From CAMYOC01 sp963704875 (GTDB lineage: Bacteria > Pseudomonadota > Gammaproteobacteria > Steroidobacterales > XN24): a stretch of DNA of 64,000 bases. Shown piece after piece: positions 52,677-61,795 of the stretch (its first letter is position 1; every line of letters begins with the position of its first letter). Location of the stretch: contig CAVPIA010000007.1 of NCBI GenBank assembly GCA_963704875.1, positions 148,499-212,498 of the forward strand, read 5' to 3'. Under the pieces are notes generated by a model. It was given only the letters and a program-made list of their open reading frames with translations, was not told the origin of the DNA and made no database searches. Made by a program: the position numbers and the translations under genes.

Positions 52677-52970
52677 ATGAACATGAAGTTAGCCGCTCTT
52701 GTCGCCTCCGCCCTGATGATCACCGGGCTGGCCCGGGCTGACACCCTGCTGGTGGAGAACGTGGACGAAACCGCGGCCGCCAGCGACACGCGACCCCAGC
52801 GCGGGATGACCAAGGCCAGGGTTGAAACCCGTTTTGGCACGCCGGCGAAAAAAGTCGCCGCAGTTGGTGATCCGCCGATTTCGAGCTGGGAATACACTGA
52901 CTACGTGGTGTACTTCGAGTATGACCGGGTGCTGCACGCGGTTGAAAAGCCGGCCTTAGCTAATAATTAA
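52677..52970 (+). CDS. Small secreted BamE/SmpA-like protein
   Basis: A 97-residue protein with a signal peptide (NMKLAALVASALMITGLARA). The mature part, RGMTKARVETRFGTPAKKVA followed by WEYTDYVVYFEYDRVLHAVE, has the short helix-helix-sheet pattern of the BamE/SmpA fold; the R-G-M-T and F-G-x-P positions are shared. There is no lipobox, so it is soluble and not BamE itself. Such proteins are common, uncharacterised periplasmic proteins in gammaproteobacteria. It has its own promoter and a strong terminator, so it is a single-gene unit. Confidence 0.75.
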   Translation: MNMKLAALVASALMITGLARADTLLVENVDETAAASDTRPQRGMTKARVETRFGTPAKKVAAVGDPPISSWEYTDYVVYFEYDRVLHAVEKPALANN

Positions 52971-53014
52971 CATTACATATATTTTATAATTATCTGTTTT
53001 TAAAATATAAAATG

Positions 53015-53045
53015 GCCCGATGCGATGACGCAGCGGGCTTTTTTT
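53015..53045 (+). terminator. Rho-independent terminator
   Basis: GCCCGATGCG (53015-53024) pairs with CGCAGCGGGC (53029-53038) around ATGA with one A-G mismatch, followed by seven T. It ends the BamE-like gene. Confidence 0.9.
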
Positions 53046-53169
53046 ATGTGTCTGTGGGCGCCCCTTGGCGGCCCCGCCAGGCCCCTCGTCCTGTGAGATA
53101 ATCGCCGATCTGCGAACCTCACCTCCCGATCCAGCGAATACCACCAACGAATAACCAGCAGCAAATAAG

Positions 53170-56100
53170 ATGTCCCGCCAGCCGCCCTCAACGACTGCCT
53201 TGATCAAGCTGCCCCCATTGCCCGCTGCCGGCGCCAGCCAGTCCTGGGGACAGGCCTACGGATGTGCACAGGCGCCGACGCTGGTCGAGCTCGCGTTAAA
53301 CCAACAGGCGCCGGTGCTGGCCTTGGTAGCCGAACCAAGGGCCGCAGACCGGCTGTGGGACGAACTGCGCTTCTTCGCGCCCGAAGACCTCGATGTGGTG
53401 CTGTTTCCGGACAGCGAAACCCTCCCCTACGACGCCTTCTCCCCGCATCCCGACATTACCTCGCAGCGCCTGGCCGCGCTGAAACGGCTCGCTGGCATGG
53501 AGCAAGGGATCGTTGTCGCAGCGGTCCCCAGCCTGCTTCAGCGTCTGGCACCCCAAACCTGGGTGGTCGGCAGCAGCCTGCAGGTGGAGGTAGGAGACAA
53601 ACTCGACATCCAACGTTTCCGCAAGGGCATGGCCGAGGCCGGATACGCCACGGTTTCCGAGGTCACCAGTCATGGAGAACTGGCTGTTCGCGGATCCCTG
53701 CTGGACATCTTCCCGATGGGCTCGGACCGTCCCTATCGGATTGACCTGTTTGACGACGAGATCGACACCATCCGCCGCTTTGACCCTGAGAGCCAGCGCT
53801 CGGATGCGCCCCAGGACGCAGTCAGCATCCTTCCGGCGCGGGAATTTCCGTTTACCGAGGCCGCCATCGCCTCCTTCCGGGAACGCTTCCGCGAGGCGTT
53901 TCCTGGCGACCTCAGCCAGGTACAGATCTATAAAGACGTTTCCGACGGCATCGCGCCAGGCGGCATCGAATACTATCTGCCGCTGTTCTTCGAGCATACG
54001 GCAACACTGTTCGACTACCTGCCTCCCGGATCCACAGTGGCAGACCTGGATCAGGCAAGTGCTGGCGCCAGTGAAACCTGGCGCAACATAGAGGACCGCT
54101 ACGAGCAGTTGCGCCACGATCTCTCGCAGCCGCGCCTGCCACCACGCATGCTGTTTATTGACGGCGAGCAACTGGCGTCATCTATCGCGTCATTTGCCTG
54201 CATCAGGCTGCAGACTTTTGCCATCGACGGAGGGATCAATCTCGGTGGCGGCGCCTTGCCACCGGTGCAGCTTGCCAGCCGCGCACCGCAACCGGCTGCG
54301 GCGCTGAAATCTTTCCTGTCGACCTTCGATGGCCGCGTGCTGTTTACAGCAGAGTCACCGGGCCGCCGTGAAATGTTGCGCCAGTTATTGACCGAATACT
54401 CGATCCCGTTGCCAATATTCGACAGCTGGGCGGATTTTGCCGAGACAGACACAAAGACCGGTCTGGCTATCGCTCAGCTGGAGCAAGGCGCGTGCTTCCC
54501 GACCGCCGGTGTTGCCATCGTGCCCGAGGCACAATTATTCGGGGAGCGTGTTCGTCGGCGCCGGCGTCGACGCCACGAACGCGACCCGGAAGCCATTATT
54601 CGTGAATTGTCAGATCTCAATATCGGCGCCCCGGTCGTCCATGAGGAACATGGAATCGGGCGTTATCTGGGACTGGAGACGCTCAGTGCCGGCGGCCATA
54701 CCGGTGAGTTCCTCAGTCTCGAGTATGCCGGCGGCGATCGGCTATATGTGCCGGTCCAGGCGCTTGATCTGATAACCCGCTATATGGGTGCGGCCGCAGA
54801 GCACGCGCCGCTGCATCGACTCGGCAGCGAACAATGGCAGAAGGCTCGTCAGAAGGCCGCGCTCCAGGCGCGCGATGTTGCCGCGGAACTGCTCGATGTC
54901 TATGCGCGCAGGGCCGCCCGCAGCGGCAAGGCACATCGCTACGACGAGCGCGACTATCGTGCGTTCCGGGACCAGTTCCCGTTCGACGAAACCGCCGACC
55001 AGGCAGAGACCATTGAGCAGGTATTGCAGGATCTGAGCGCACCGTTGCCGATGGACAGAGTGGTTTGTGGTGATGTCGGTTTCGGCAAGACCGAGGTCGC
55101 GATGCGCGCCGCGTTCGCCGCGACCCAGGCTGGGCGCCAGGTCGCCATCCTGGTTCCAACTACCCTGCTTGCACAGCAACACTTCCAGACGTTTTCCGAT
55201 CGTTTTGCCGACTGGCCGGTACATGTGGAGGTTTTGTCGCGTTTCCGCAGCGGCGCAGAAACCAGCCGCATTCTCAGCGAGCTCGAAGCCGGCAAGGTCG
55301 ACATCGTCATCGGCACTCACAAGATATTGCAGAACGATGTCAAGTTTGCTGACCTGGGTCTCGTCATCATTGATGAAGAGCATCGCTTCGGAGTCCGACA
55401 TAAGGAACGACTGAAAAAGCTGCGCGCAGAAGTCGACGTGTTGACCCTGACTGCCACCCCGATCCCGCGGACGCTGAATATGGCCATGGGGGGGCTGCGC
55501 GACCTGTCCCTGATTGCCACTCCGCCCTCGGAGCGTTTGGCGGTAAAAACCTTTGTCAGTCAATGGCAGGACGCGGTGATACGCGAGGCATTCCTGCGTG
55601 AGATCCGTCGCGGTGGTCAGATCTACTTTCTGCACAATCGCGTCGAGACGATCGATCAGACAGCGCGCAAACTCGAGCAGCTCGTGCCTGAGGCCAGGGT
55701 GCGGATCGCACACGGTCAAATGCGCGAGCGTGATCTGGAGCAGATCATGCTCGACTTCTACCATCGACGATTCAATGTGCTGGTGTGCACGACGATTATC
55801 GAAAGCGGCATCGACGTGCCTACTGCCAATACGATTGTCATAGATCGGGCAGACCGTCTCGGCCTGGCCCAGTTGCATCAGCTACGCGGGCGCGTCGGCC
55901 GCTCTCATCATCGGGCATACGCCTATCTGCTTACGCCGCCGCGCAAGGCGATGACCGCTGATGCGATAAAGCGGCTTGAGGCGATTGAATCACTCGAGGA
56001 TCTCGGGGCCGGCTTTATGCTGGCGACCCATGATCTGGAAATACGTGGCGCGGGTGAATTGCTTGGTGAGGGCCAGAGCGGTCAGATCCACGAGGTCGGC

Positions 56101-56637
56101 TTTGCGATGTACACAGAGATGCTTGAACGGGCAGTGAGCGCGATAAAGAACGGCAGGGATCCGGATCTGAGCAACCCGCTGGAGCATGGCACCGAGATCG
56201 GACTGGGCGTCAGCGCACTATTGCCAGCGGACTTTGTACCGGATGTGCATACCCGGCTGGTGCTGTATAAGCGGATCTCGGCGGCCAGCGATAACGCGGC
56301 TCTGAGGGATCTGCAAGTGGAATTCATCGATCGGTTTGGGCTGCTTCCGGAGCCCGCGCAGATGTTGTTCAAACTCGCCGAGCTGCGGCTCAAAGCCAGC
56401 GAGCTGGGTATCCGCCGGCTTGAGGTCGGCGAGCGCGGTGGCCTGGTCCACTTCTCTTCCCACACCCAGGTAGATCCGGTCCGGTTGATCAGGCTGATTC
56501 AGGAGCAGTCCCGAATCTTTCGCCTCGATGGCCAGACCAAGTTACGATTCAGTCTGGATCTGGCGGATGTCGAGCGCCGATTTGCATGGTCGCATGGCTT
56601 ACTCGACGATCTTGGCGCGAAATCCGCGGCCGCCTGA
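53170..56637 (+). CDS. mfd: Transcription-repair coupling factor Mfd
   Basis: Displaces stalled RNA polymerase and recruits UvrA. 1,155 residues. The N-terminal UvrB-like modules (about 1-350) have SETLPYDAFSPHPDITSQRL. The RNA-polymerase-interacting domain is near 480-545 (GAPVVHEEHGIGRYLGLETL, FLSLEYAGGDRLYVPVQALD). The motor has Walker A GDVGFGKT at 634-641 and the DEEH box at 735-738; LTATPIPRTLNMAMGGLRDL is motif III. The TRCF C-terminal domain closes the protein. The length matches E. coli Mfd. It is followed by csiV after 21 bp, as in Pseudomonas. Confidence 0.97.
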   Translation: MSRQPPSTTALIKLPPLPAAGASQSWGQAYGCAQAPTLVELALNQQAPVLALVAEPRAADRLWDELRFFAPEDLDVVLFPDSETLPYDAFSPHPDITSQRLAALKRLAGMEQGIVVAAVPSLLQRLAPQTWVVGSSLQVEVGDKLDIQRFRKGMAEAGYATVSEVTSHGELAVRGSLLDIFPMGSDRPYRIDLFDDEIDTIRRFDPESQRSDAPQDAVSILPAREFPFTEAAIASFRERFREAFPGDLSQVQIYKDVSDGIAPGGIEYYLPLFFEHTATLFDYLPPGSTVADLDQASAGASETWRNIEDRYEQLRHDLSQPRLPPRMLFIDGEQLASSIASFACIRLQTFAIDGGINLGGGALPPVQLASRAPQPAAALKSFLSTFDGRVLFTAESPGRREMLRQLLTEYSIPLPIFDSWADFAETDTKTGLAIAQLEQGACFPTAGVAIVPEAQLFGERVRRRRRRRHERDPEAIIRELSDLNIGAPVVHEEHGIGRYLGLETLSAGGHTGEFLSLEYAGGDRLYVPVQALDLITRYMGAAAEHAPLHRLGSEQWQKARQKAALQARDVAAELLDVYARRAARSGKAHRYDERDYRAFRDQFPFDETADQAETIEQVLQDLSAPLPMDRVVCGDVGFGKTEVAMRAAFAATQAGRQVAILVPTTLLAQQHFQTFSDRFADWPVHVEVLSRFRSGAETSRILSELEAGKVDIVIGTHKILQNDVKFADLGLVIIDEEHRFGVRHKERLKKLRAEVDVLTLTATPIPRTLNMAMGGLRDLSLIATPPSERLAVKTFVSQWQDAVIREAFLREIRRGGQIYFLHNRVETIDQTARKLEQLVPEARVRIAHGQMRERDLEQIMLDFYHRRFNVLVCTTIIESGIDVPTANTIVIDRADRLGLAQLHQLRGRVGRSHHRAYAYLLTPPRKAMTADAIKRLEAIESLEDLGAGFMLATHDLEIRGAGELLGEGQSGQIHEVGFAMYTEMLERAVSAIKNGRDPDLSNPLEHGTEIGLGVSALLPADFVPDVHTRLVLYKRISAASDNAALRDLQVEFIDRFGLLPEPAQMLFKLAELRLKASELGIRRLEVGERGGLVHFSSHTQVDPVRLIRLIQEQSRIFRLDGQTKLRFSLDLADVERRFAWSHGLLDDLGAKSAAA

Positions 56638-56658
56638 AGTGTCGATGGAGGAATGCTG

Positions 56659-57414
56659 ATGCCGGAACTGGCCAGGACATGGCGAACGATCATCGGACTG
56701 ATCGCATTGTCGATTGCCGCCGGGGCCCAGGCACAGGAGACGGCGCTGCCTCGTTTCCAGATCGAACTGGTGGTATTCGAACATCTGTCGTTGCCCTCTA
56801 CTCCGGAGGCTCCGGTCATTTCGCCGATAGAAATCCCGCCGCCGGTCATCGAAGGACCCTTCCCGCTGCCCGGCGCTGAGGAACCCGGCGCGGACTCCTC
56901 GCGGCTATCGCCAGCGCAGACGGAGGAGATAGATGCTGATCAGCCAGACCCGATCTTTTTCGCACTTGCTGCTGAACTGGGGATGAGCAACATTGCCGCC
57001 AGTCTGCAGCGCGATTCCGCCTATCGGGTGCTGCTGCATGATGCCTGGATCCAGGACGGCTATGAGGGAGACGCAACGCGGGCGGTCGACATTGGTTTGC
57101 TGGAACAAATGGCTCCCGTCGCCAGCGACAGCCGCCGCAACGCTGCCAGCGAAGGCGCAATGCTATCCGGTAGCGTAACTTTCTACCGCGGTCGCTACCT
57201 GCATCTGGATCTGGACCTGAGCCTGGGTGAAGGCGCCGGACGTCTGTTGCAGGAGCGCCGCAGGGTGCGCATCGGTGAGGCCGGCTATTTTGACGCGCCA
57301 AAACTCGGTGTTATCGCGATGGTGACCAGGGTCAACGAGACTGCCGAAACAGATATCGCTAACGATGCTGCGAGCAGCAGCGGGACTTCGACCAACGAGC
57401 CGGCGGCCAACTAA
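56659..57414 (+). CDS. csiV: CsiV-family periplasmic protein
   Basis: A 251-residue secreted protein of the CsiV family (PF10972), which in Acinetobacter and relatives is involved in envelope function. I start at ATG 56659, seven bases after GGAGG; an ATG six bases upstream is too close to that site. The signal peptide ends AAGAQAQ. Family landmarks are RFQIELVVFEH, AYRVLLHDAWIQDGY, LSGSVTFYRGRYLHLDLDLS and the end ARRMR-like RRRVRIGEAGYFDAPKLGVI. A proline/acidic linker (about 50-95) separates the N-terminal strand. It is coexpressed with mfd. Confidence 0.85.
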   Translation: MPELARTWRTIIGLIALSIAAGAQAQETALPRFQIELVVFEHLSLPSTPEAPVISPIEIPPPVIEGPFPLPGAEEPGADSSRLSPAQTEEIDADQPDPIFFALAAELGMSNIAASLQRDSAYRVLLHDAWIQDGYEGDATRAVDIGLLEQMAPVASDSRRNAASEGAMLSGSVTFYRGRYLHLDLDLSLGEGAGRLLQERRRVRIGEAGYFDAPKLGVIAMVTRVNETAETDIANDAASSSGTSTNEPAAN

Positions 57415-57438
57415 AACACGAGCAACCCGGTGCTGCGG

Positions 57439-58416
57439 CTAGTCAGCGGCGGCGTGATCGTCAAACCGACCGGTCACAGCACGGTCGCCACCGTCAATGA
57501 CGGCTTGTTCGAGCTGATTTTCCAGACCTTCAACCATCTGCTCAAGCGAGCCGGTGTTGTCCGGCGCAACGCTCAAGGCAGCGCCGCTCACCGTGATAAA
57601 GCGACTTGTCGGCGAATGCGGGTGATGAATGCACAAGGCCTTCACCCGTTCACAAATGCCCGCTACAAAGTCATCCAGAGCTGATCCACCAGTATCACTG
57701 GCAAAGCAGGCGATACGTTGCTCGTCATAACGGGAACAGAAATCGCTGCTGCGTTTGAAGCCGGCCCGTACCGCGCCGGCGACCTGGCGCAGAATGGAAT
57801 CTCCTGCTCGACGCCCGAAGGTCTCAAGGTAGCGATCAAAATGATCGATCGCAAAAAGAAACAGGTTCAGGACCCGTTTCTCGCGCACGCACAAGCCCCA
57901 TTCCCGGATCAGCGCCTGATCGAAATACACCCGGCTGTGGAGCCCGGTAAGGCGGTCAACGGGCATCTTCGTACGCGCCTCGGTCAGCGAGCGCTGACGA
58001 TGCTTCAGACGGTCTTTCAATTCATGCAGCGCGCCCACATCGCGCGCGATGCCGATCCACCACCTGATCTGGTCGTTTTCCATCAGCGGCTGCAGATGGA
58101 GCTGGTTCCAGAACAGACTTCCGTCTTTGCGATAATTGCGCAACAGGACATCACAGGAGTCACCCTGAGCAATCGCCTCGCGTAACTCGGATACCGGCCG
58201 CTGCGCCCGGTCTTCCCCCTGCAGGAAGCGACAATTTTGCCCCAGCATTTCGTCTGCCCTGTAGCCGCTCATCTGCTCGAAAGCCGGGTTGACATAGACT
58301 ATCGGTACATCAGGTTTACGCGCGTCTGCCACCACCACACCGTCACGTGAGGCACTGACAATCGCTTGCAGCAAAGTGTTGTTGAGTCGGCGGCTCAAAT
58401 CTTCACCAATAATCAA
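57439..58416 (-). CDS. LOV-domain (blue-light) sensor with degenerate GGDEF domain
   Basis: A 325-residue cytoplasmic protein. Residues 15-130 form a PAS domain of the LOV class: GQNCRFLQGEDR places the flavin-reactive cysteine at C62, with N94 (RNYRKDG) and N104 (FWNQL) as expected flavin ligands. The glutamine that signals in other LOV domains (GIQ-type) is A124 in IGIARDV. A helical linker (130-152) leads to a GGDEF-like domain starting DRLTGLHSRVYFD; the metal aspartate remains in AIDHFDRY, but the catalytic site reads RYDEQRI instead of RYGGDEF. It is therefore probably not a diguanylate cyclase. No membrane helix. Last gene of the operon, overlapping the MTIP stop by four bases. Confidence 0.85.
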   Translation of the reverse strand: MIIGEDLSRRLNNTLLQAIVSASRDGVVVADARKPDVPIVYVNPAFEQMSGYRADEMLGQNCRFLQGEDRAQRPVSELREAIAQGDSCDVLLRNYRKDGSLFWNQLHLQPLMENDQIRWWIGIARDVGALHELKDRLKHRQRSLTEARTKMPVDRLTGLHSRVYFDQALIREWGLCVREKRVLNLFLFAIDHFDRYLETFGRRAGDSILRQVAGAVRAGFKRSSDFCSRYDEQRIACFASDTGGSALDDFVAGICERVKALCIHHPHSPTSRFITVSGAALSVAPDNTGSLEQMVEGLENQLEQAVIDGGDRAVTGRFDDHAAAD

Positions 58417-59162
58417 AGGTCGTTCAGCAATTGCGCAAGAATGTTCGACACCCTGCCCATGCCCTGATCCATATGCAACTCGATCTCACTATGGATACTC
58501 CGCTCGCTATCTCCACGTCCGGCGGCCATGTTCACCACTACCGCACAGCACGCGTATTCGATTTCCAGCTCCCGGGCCAGCGCTGCCTCGGGCATCCCGG
58601 TCATTCCTACCACGTCGCAACCATCTTTTTCCATGCGGTTGATCTCAGATCTGGTCTCCAGCCTGGGGCCCTGCGTCGCACCGTAGACGCCTCCCGCCCT
58701 CAGCGGCACGCCTGCATCTGCTGCTGCCCGGGTCAGCATCCTCCGAACCGATTCAGAATACGGCTCGGTGAAATCGATATGTGCCACGGGTCCGTTTAGG
58801 GCCTCGTGGAAGGTCTGGGCGCGACCCCAGGTGTAATCGACGATCTGATCCGGCAACAGCAGTTCGCCAGGCGCCAGCCGAGGATTAATCGCGCCGACCG
58901 TATTGACCGCCACGATCCGGTCGATGCCAATGTGTTTCAAGGCCCAGATGTTGGCGCGATAATTTACCTCGTGCGGCGCGAGCGTGTGATCGTTGCCATG
59001 CCGGGCCATAAAGTAACCCTGACCACCACCGAGCCGCGCATGGATGACGGAGCCTGAGGGCGCGCCAAACGGCGTGTCCACAGACTGGCTTTCGATCATC
59101 TCCAGACCATGCAAGCGGTTCATGCCGCTACCGCAGATGATGCCAACCGCATCGACGCTCAT
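58413..59162 (-). CDS. S-methyl-5'-thioinosine phosphorylase (MTIP, PA3004-like)
   Basis: Phosphorolyses methylthioinosine from methylthioadenosine salvage to hypoxanthine and methylthioribose-1-phosphate. The 249 residues follow the PA3004 pattern: NYRANIWALKHIGIDRIVAV, then VGAINPRLAPGELLLPDQIV, VYGATQGPRLETRSEI, DVVGMTGMPEAALARELEIE and VVVNMAAGRGDSE. The NTVGAI and GMTGMPEA segments are those of the MTAP/MTIP branch of purine phosphorylases. The hpt gene just upstream can turn hypoxanthine into IMP, so the two form a salvage step. Genes overlap by four bases on both sides. Confidence 0.92.
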   Translation of the reverse strand: MSVDAVGIICGSGMNRLHGLEMIESQSVDTPFGAPSGSVIHARLGGGQGYFMARHGNDHTLAPHEVNYRANIWALKHIGIDRIVAVNTVGAINPRLAPGELLLPDQIVDYTWGRAQTFHEALNGPVAHIDFTEPYSESVRRMLTRAAADAGVPLRAGGVYGATQGPRLETRSEINRMEKDGCDVVGMTGMPEAALARELEIEYACCAVVVNMAAGRGDSERSIHSEIELHMDQGMGRVSNILAQLLNDL

Positions 59163-59785
59163 CGCTGCACACCGCTGCCTGGCGCCAGCGCATAGATGCT
59201 GGTCAGATCACGGAAGTGTTCGTTGTAGTCCATACCGCAACCAAACACATAGAGGTCCGGGACCTCCAGCCCGACAAAATCAGCCGCGATGCCTTCCCCA
59301 CAACGACCGTGGATCTTTTGCACCAGCACTGCAGTGCTCACTTGCGCTGCCTGTGCCTGTCGACAATAGCTGGCAATGCTCTTGAGCGTGACCCCTTCGT
59401 CAAGAATGTCATCAACAATCAGAACCCTGCGCCCAGCCAGCGGCAGACGTGGCCGGGCAAGCCAGTTCAGCTCGCCGCCCCGGGTCCCTCCGGCGTAGCG
59501 CGAGGCGTGCACATAATCGAGCTGGTGGGGAAAATCCAGTCGGGTGCTGAGCCATACCGCCGGTATCATCCCGCCGGTCATCACCGCAATCAGCACCAGC
59601 GGCGCACCTTCTTCAGATCCGGCCGCGGCGTCGGGCGCAAACTCAGTGGTGATGGCGGACGCCATCCTGTCGAGGGCCTCCTCCACCTGTTGTCGGGGAT
59701 GAATCAGCGTCGCATCGCGGCGGATACGCGCCAATGCTGCGGGGCTGTCGCTACCATACGGCTTGCGATCGGATTGGCCGCTCAT
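59159..59785 (-). CDS. hpt: Hypoxanthine-guanine phosphoribosyltransferase
   Basis: Salvages hypoxanthine and guanine with PRPP. From the ATG at 59785 the product is 208 residues. The PRPP-binding loop is VLIVDDILDEGVTLKSIASY, and the base-binding region has ADFVGLEVPDLYVFGCGMDY. VLIAVMTGGMIPAVWLSTRL is the N-terminal strand-loop. Neighbours nagZ and MTIP overlap it by four bases each. Its product chain from MTIP makes functional sense. Confidence 0.92.
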   Translation of the reverse strand: MSGQSDRKPYGSDSPAALARIRRDATLIHPRQQVEEALDRMASAITTEFAPDAAAGSEEGAPLVLIAVMTGGMIPAVWLSTRLDFPHQLDYVHASRYAGGTRGGELNWLARPRLPLAGRRVLIVDDILDEGVTLKSIASYCRQAQAAQVSTAVLVQKIHGRCGEGIAADFVGLEVPDLYVFGCGMDYNEHFRDLTSIYALAPGSGVQR

Positions 59786-60825
59786 CCGTCCAGCACCAGA
59801 TCCGGTCGCTCCAGCAAATGGGCGACGATGCTGCACGCCTGACTCCAGTCTTTCGATGTACACAGGGAGTCCAGCGTCCGGGCACCCCGCCCATGCAGAT
59901 GCGCCAGACGTACCTGGCTGGCGGGTTCCGAATGGGCAGCAAGCGATTCCACCACGCTGATCGCGGCGGGCCGGTCATTGCACACCAGGATCATGTCGCA
60001 GCCCGCTGCCAGCGCCCGGCGCGCGCGCTCCGGCATATCCCCCATGGCCGCTGCCGCGGCCATACTCAGGTCATCCGAAAAAATGACCCCATGAAAGCGC
60101 ATGCGTCGCCTCAGCTCCTCAGTTAACCACCAACGCGAGAACCCCGCGGGCGCCGGATCGAGTTCGACATAGACCACATGTGCGACCATGACCGCCTCCA
60201 GACCGGCGCCGATCAGGCGCTCGTAGGGCTGGATGTCCTCGGCGATATCCACATACGGCCGGTGATCTTCCGGAAGCGCAAGATGGGAGTCCGCGACTAC
60301 CGCGCCGTGACCCGGGAAGTGTTTACCAGTGGCCATCATGCCGGCGTCTCTCATCCCGCGAATAAACCTTCCCGCAAGCTCTGCCACGACCTCGGCTGAG
60401 CGATGAAATGCGCGGTCACCAATCACCGTGCTAACGCCATAATCCAGGTCAAGCACCGGAGCAAAGCTCAAATCCACACCGCAGGCCCTGAGCTCGGCAG
60501 CCATCAACCAGCCGGCAGCTGCAGCGCTGCGGCGCCCGGCGTCGTGGTCGATATCGTAGTGACGTCCGATCAGATGCACCGGCGGTAGCGCCGTGAAACC
60601 TTCGCGAAAGCGCTGCACCCGGCCGCCCTCCTGATCGACCGCGATCAACAGCGCGGGCTTTCGCAGGGCGTGGATCTCGGCGGTAAGTGCAGTCAACTGG
60701 GCCGGCGACTCATAATTGCGTGAAAAGAGAATGACGCCGCCGACTGCAGGGTGGCGCAACAGGTCTCTGTCCTCGGCCTCCAGCTCGACTCCGGCCAGAT
60801 CAAGCATTACCGGCCCAAGCGTCAT
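59782..60825 (-). CDS. nagZ: Beta-N-acetylhexosaminidase NagZ
   Basis: Cytoplasmic enzyme that removes N-acetylglucosamine from anhydromuropeptides during peptidoglycan recycling. I start at ATG 60825, overlapping the L,D-transpeptidase stop; it gives MTLGPVMLDLAGVELEAEDR, the family beginning, and 347 residues. The GH3 signature KHFPGHG is at 168-174 and the catalytic region VIFSDDLSMAAAAAM follows. GVDLSFAPVLDLDYGVSTVI is also conserved. Confidence 0.95.
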   Translation of the reverse strand: MTLGPVMLDLAGVELEAEDRDLLRHPAVGGVILFSRNYESPAQLTALTAEIHALRKPALLIAVDQEGGRVQRFREGFTALPPVHLIGRHYDIDHDAGRRSAAAAGWLMAAELRACGVDLSFAPVLDLDYGVSTVIGDRAFHRSAEVVAELAGRFIRGMRDAGMMATGKHFPGHGAVVADSHLALPEDHRPYVDIAEDIQPYERLIGAGLEAVMVAHVVYVELDPAPAGFSRWWLTEELRRRMRFHGVIFSDDLSMAAAAAMGDMPERARRALAAGCDMILVCNDRPAAISVVESLAAHSEPASQVRLAHLHGRGARTLDSLCTSKDWSQACSIVAHLLERPDLVLDG

Positions 60826-61322
60826 TGCTGCTCCCTGATATCGACCCTGTCCCCAACCCGGACCAGATCGAACAATTCGATCACATCCGCATTCGTCATC
60901 CGCACACAGCCATGCGATGCGGGCACACCGATCGGCTCGCTTTCCGGCGTGCCATGGATATAGATATACCGCTGCATACTGTCCACCGCCCCAAAACGAT
61001 TGCGTCCTGGCTCTGTGCCGCTGAGCCATAGTATCCGGCTCAATATCCAATCCCGGTCCGGATGGCGTCTTGCCAGATCCAGGCTCCACACTTCGCCGGT
61101 CGGGCGCCGCCCCACCAGCACCGCACCCGAAGGCAGACCCGCACCGATCCTGGCGCGAATCACATGCCGCCCTCTGGGCGTGCACTCGCTGTTGCGCTGC
61201 TCCCCGGCGCCCCGCCGCGCGGTCGACACCGCATACGCCCTGATCTCGCAGCCGCCCTCAAACAAGCGCAAACGCTGTGCGGCCAGATCAACTTCGATCC
61301 GCCGATTCTGAGATTCAGACAT
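60822..61322 (-). CDS. YkuD-family L,D-transpeptidase without signal peptide
   Basis: A 166-residue protein with the YkuD active site IHGTPE (H123) and ASHGCVRM (S136, H137, C139). It begins SESQNRRIEVDLAAQRLRLF, the usual strand in the fold, but with no signal peptide or membrane helix. A longer reading upstream only adds basic residues. Known YkuD enzymes work in the periplasm, so this one is either exported by another route or acts in the cytoplasm. Overlaps nagZ (four bases) and the CYTH gene (eight bases). Confidence 0.85.
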   Translation of the reverse strand: MSESQNRRIEVDLAAQRLRLFEGGCEIRAYAVSTARRGAGEQRNSECTPRGRHVIRARIGAGLPSGAVLVGRRPTGEVWSLDLARRHPDRDWILSRILWLSGTEPGRNRFGAVDSMQRYIYIHGTPESEPIGVPASHGCVRMTNADVIELFDLVRVGDRVDIREQQ

Positions 61323-61791
61323 GCGGCCAGCTCTGGTAAGGCGCATCGGCCAGCATCAGATTGTAGTACCGCGGTTCCCCGGTAACCTCTTCACCCAACC
61401 ACGGCGGGCGAAGAAAATGCTCGTGCTCGCTGTCCAGCTCAATCTCCGCTACTAACAGCCCGAGATTGCGGCCGCTGAACTCGTCTATCTCCCAACGCTT
61501 GCCGGCAAAGTCGACAAGATGGCGTACCTTTTCCACCACACGATCGGCGCAGTAGTGCTTGAGCATGAAGCGGCCATCAGCAAGTGACAACGGATACTCG
61601 AATTCGCTGCGACTTGCACCGACGGTCACGCCTTTGAGATTCAGATTGGCCTGCTCACCCGCCAGCCGCACCCGCACCGAGCATCGTTCATTGTCGGCAA
61701 GATAGCCCTGAATGATCGGCTGCGACGAATGCGCCTGCTCACGCCAATCTTCAGAGGCGAGCAAGAACTTCCTCTCGATCTCCATCGCCAT
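61315..61791 (-). CDS. CYTH-domain protein (triphosphatase-like)
   Basis: A 158-residue protein beginning MAMEIERKFLLASEDWREQA; EIERKFL is the ExExK motif of CYTH triphosphate tunnel enzymes. Further conserved charged segments are VRVRLAGEQANLNLKG, RSEFEYPLSLADGRFML and AEIELDSEHEHFLRPPWLGE. Bacterial members hydrolyse inorganic triphosphate or nucleoside triphosphates; the exact substrate is unknown. It starts 5 bp after the rlmD stop. Confidence 0.9.
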   Translation of the reverse strand: MAMEIERKFLLASEDWREQAHSSQPIIQGYLADNERCSVRVRLAGEQANLNLKGVTVGASRSEFEYPLSLADGRFMLKHYCADRVVEKVRHLVDFAGKRWEIDEFSGRNLGLLVAEIELDSEHEHFLRPPWLGEEVTGEPRYYNLMLADAPYQSWPHV

Positions 61792-61795
61792 TACG

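Noticed and set aside
53046..53169. Possible mfd promoter around GATAAT at about 53095
   Set aside because: No -35 element at acceptable spacing could be found.
54742..55878. 378-codon frame antisense to mfd
   Set aside because: Shadow of the motor domain of Mfd, no coding features of its own.
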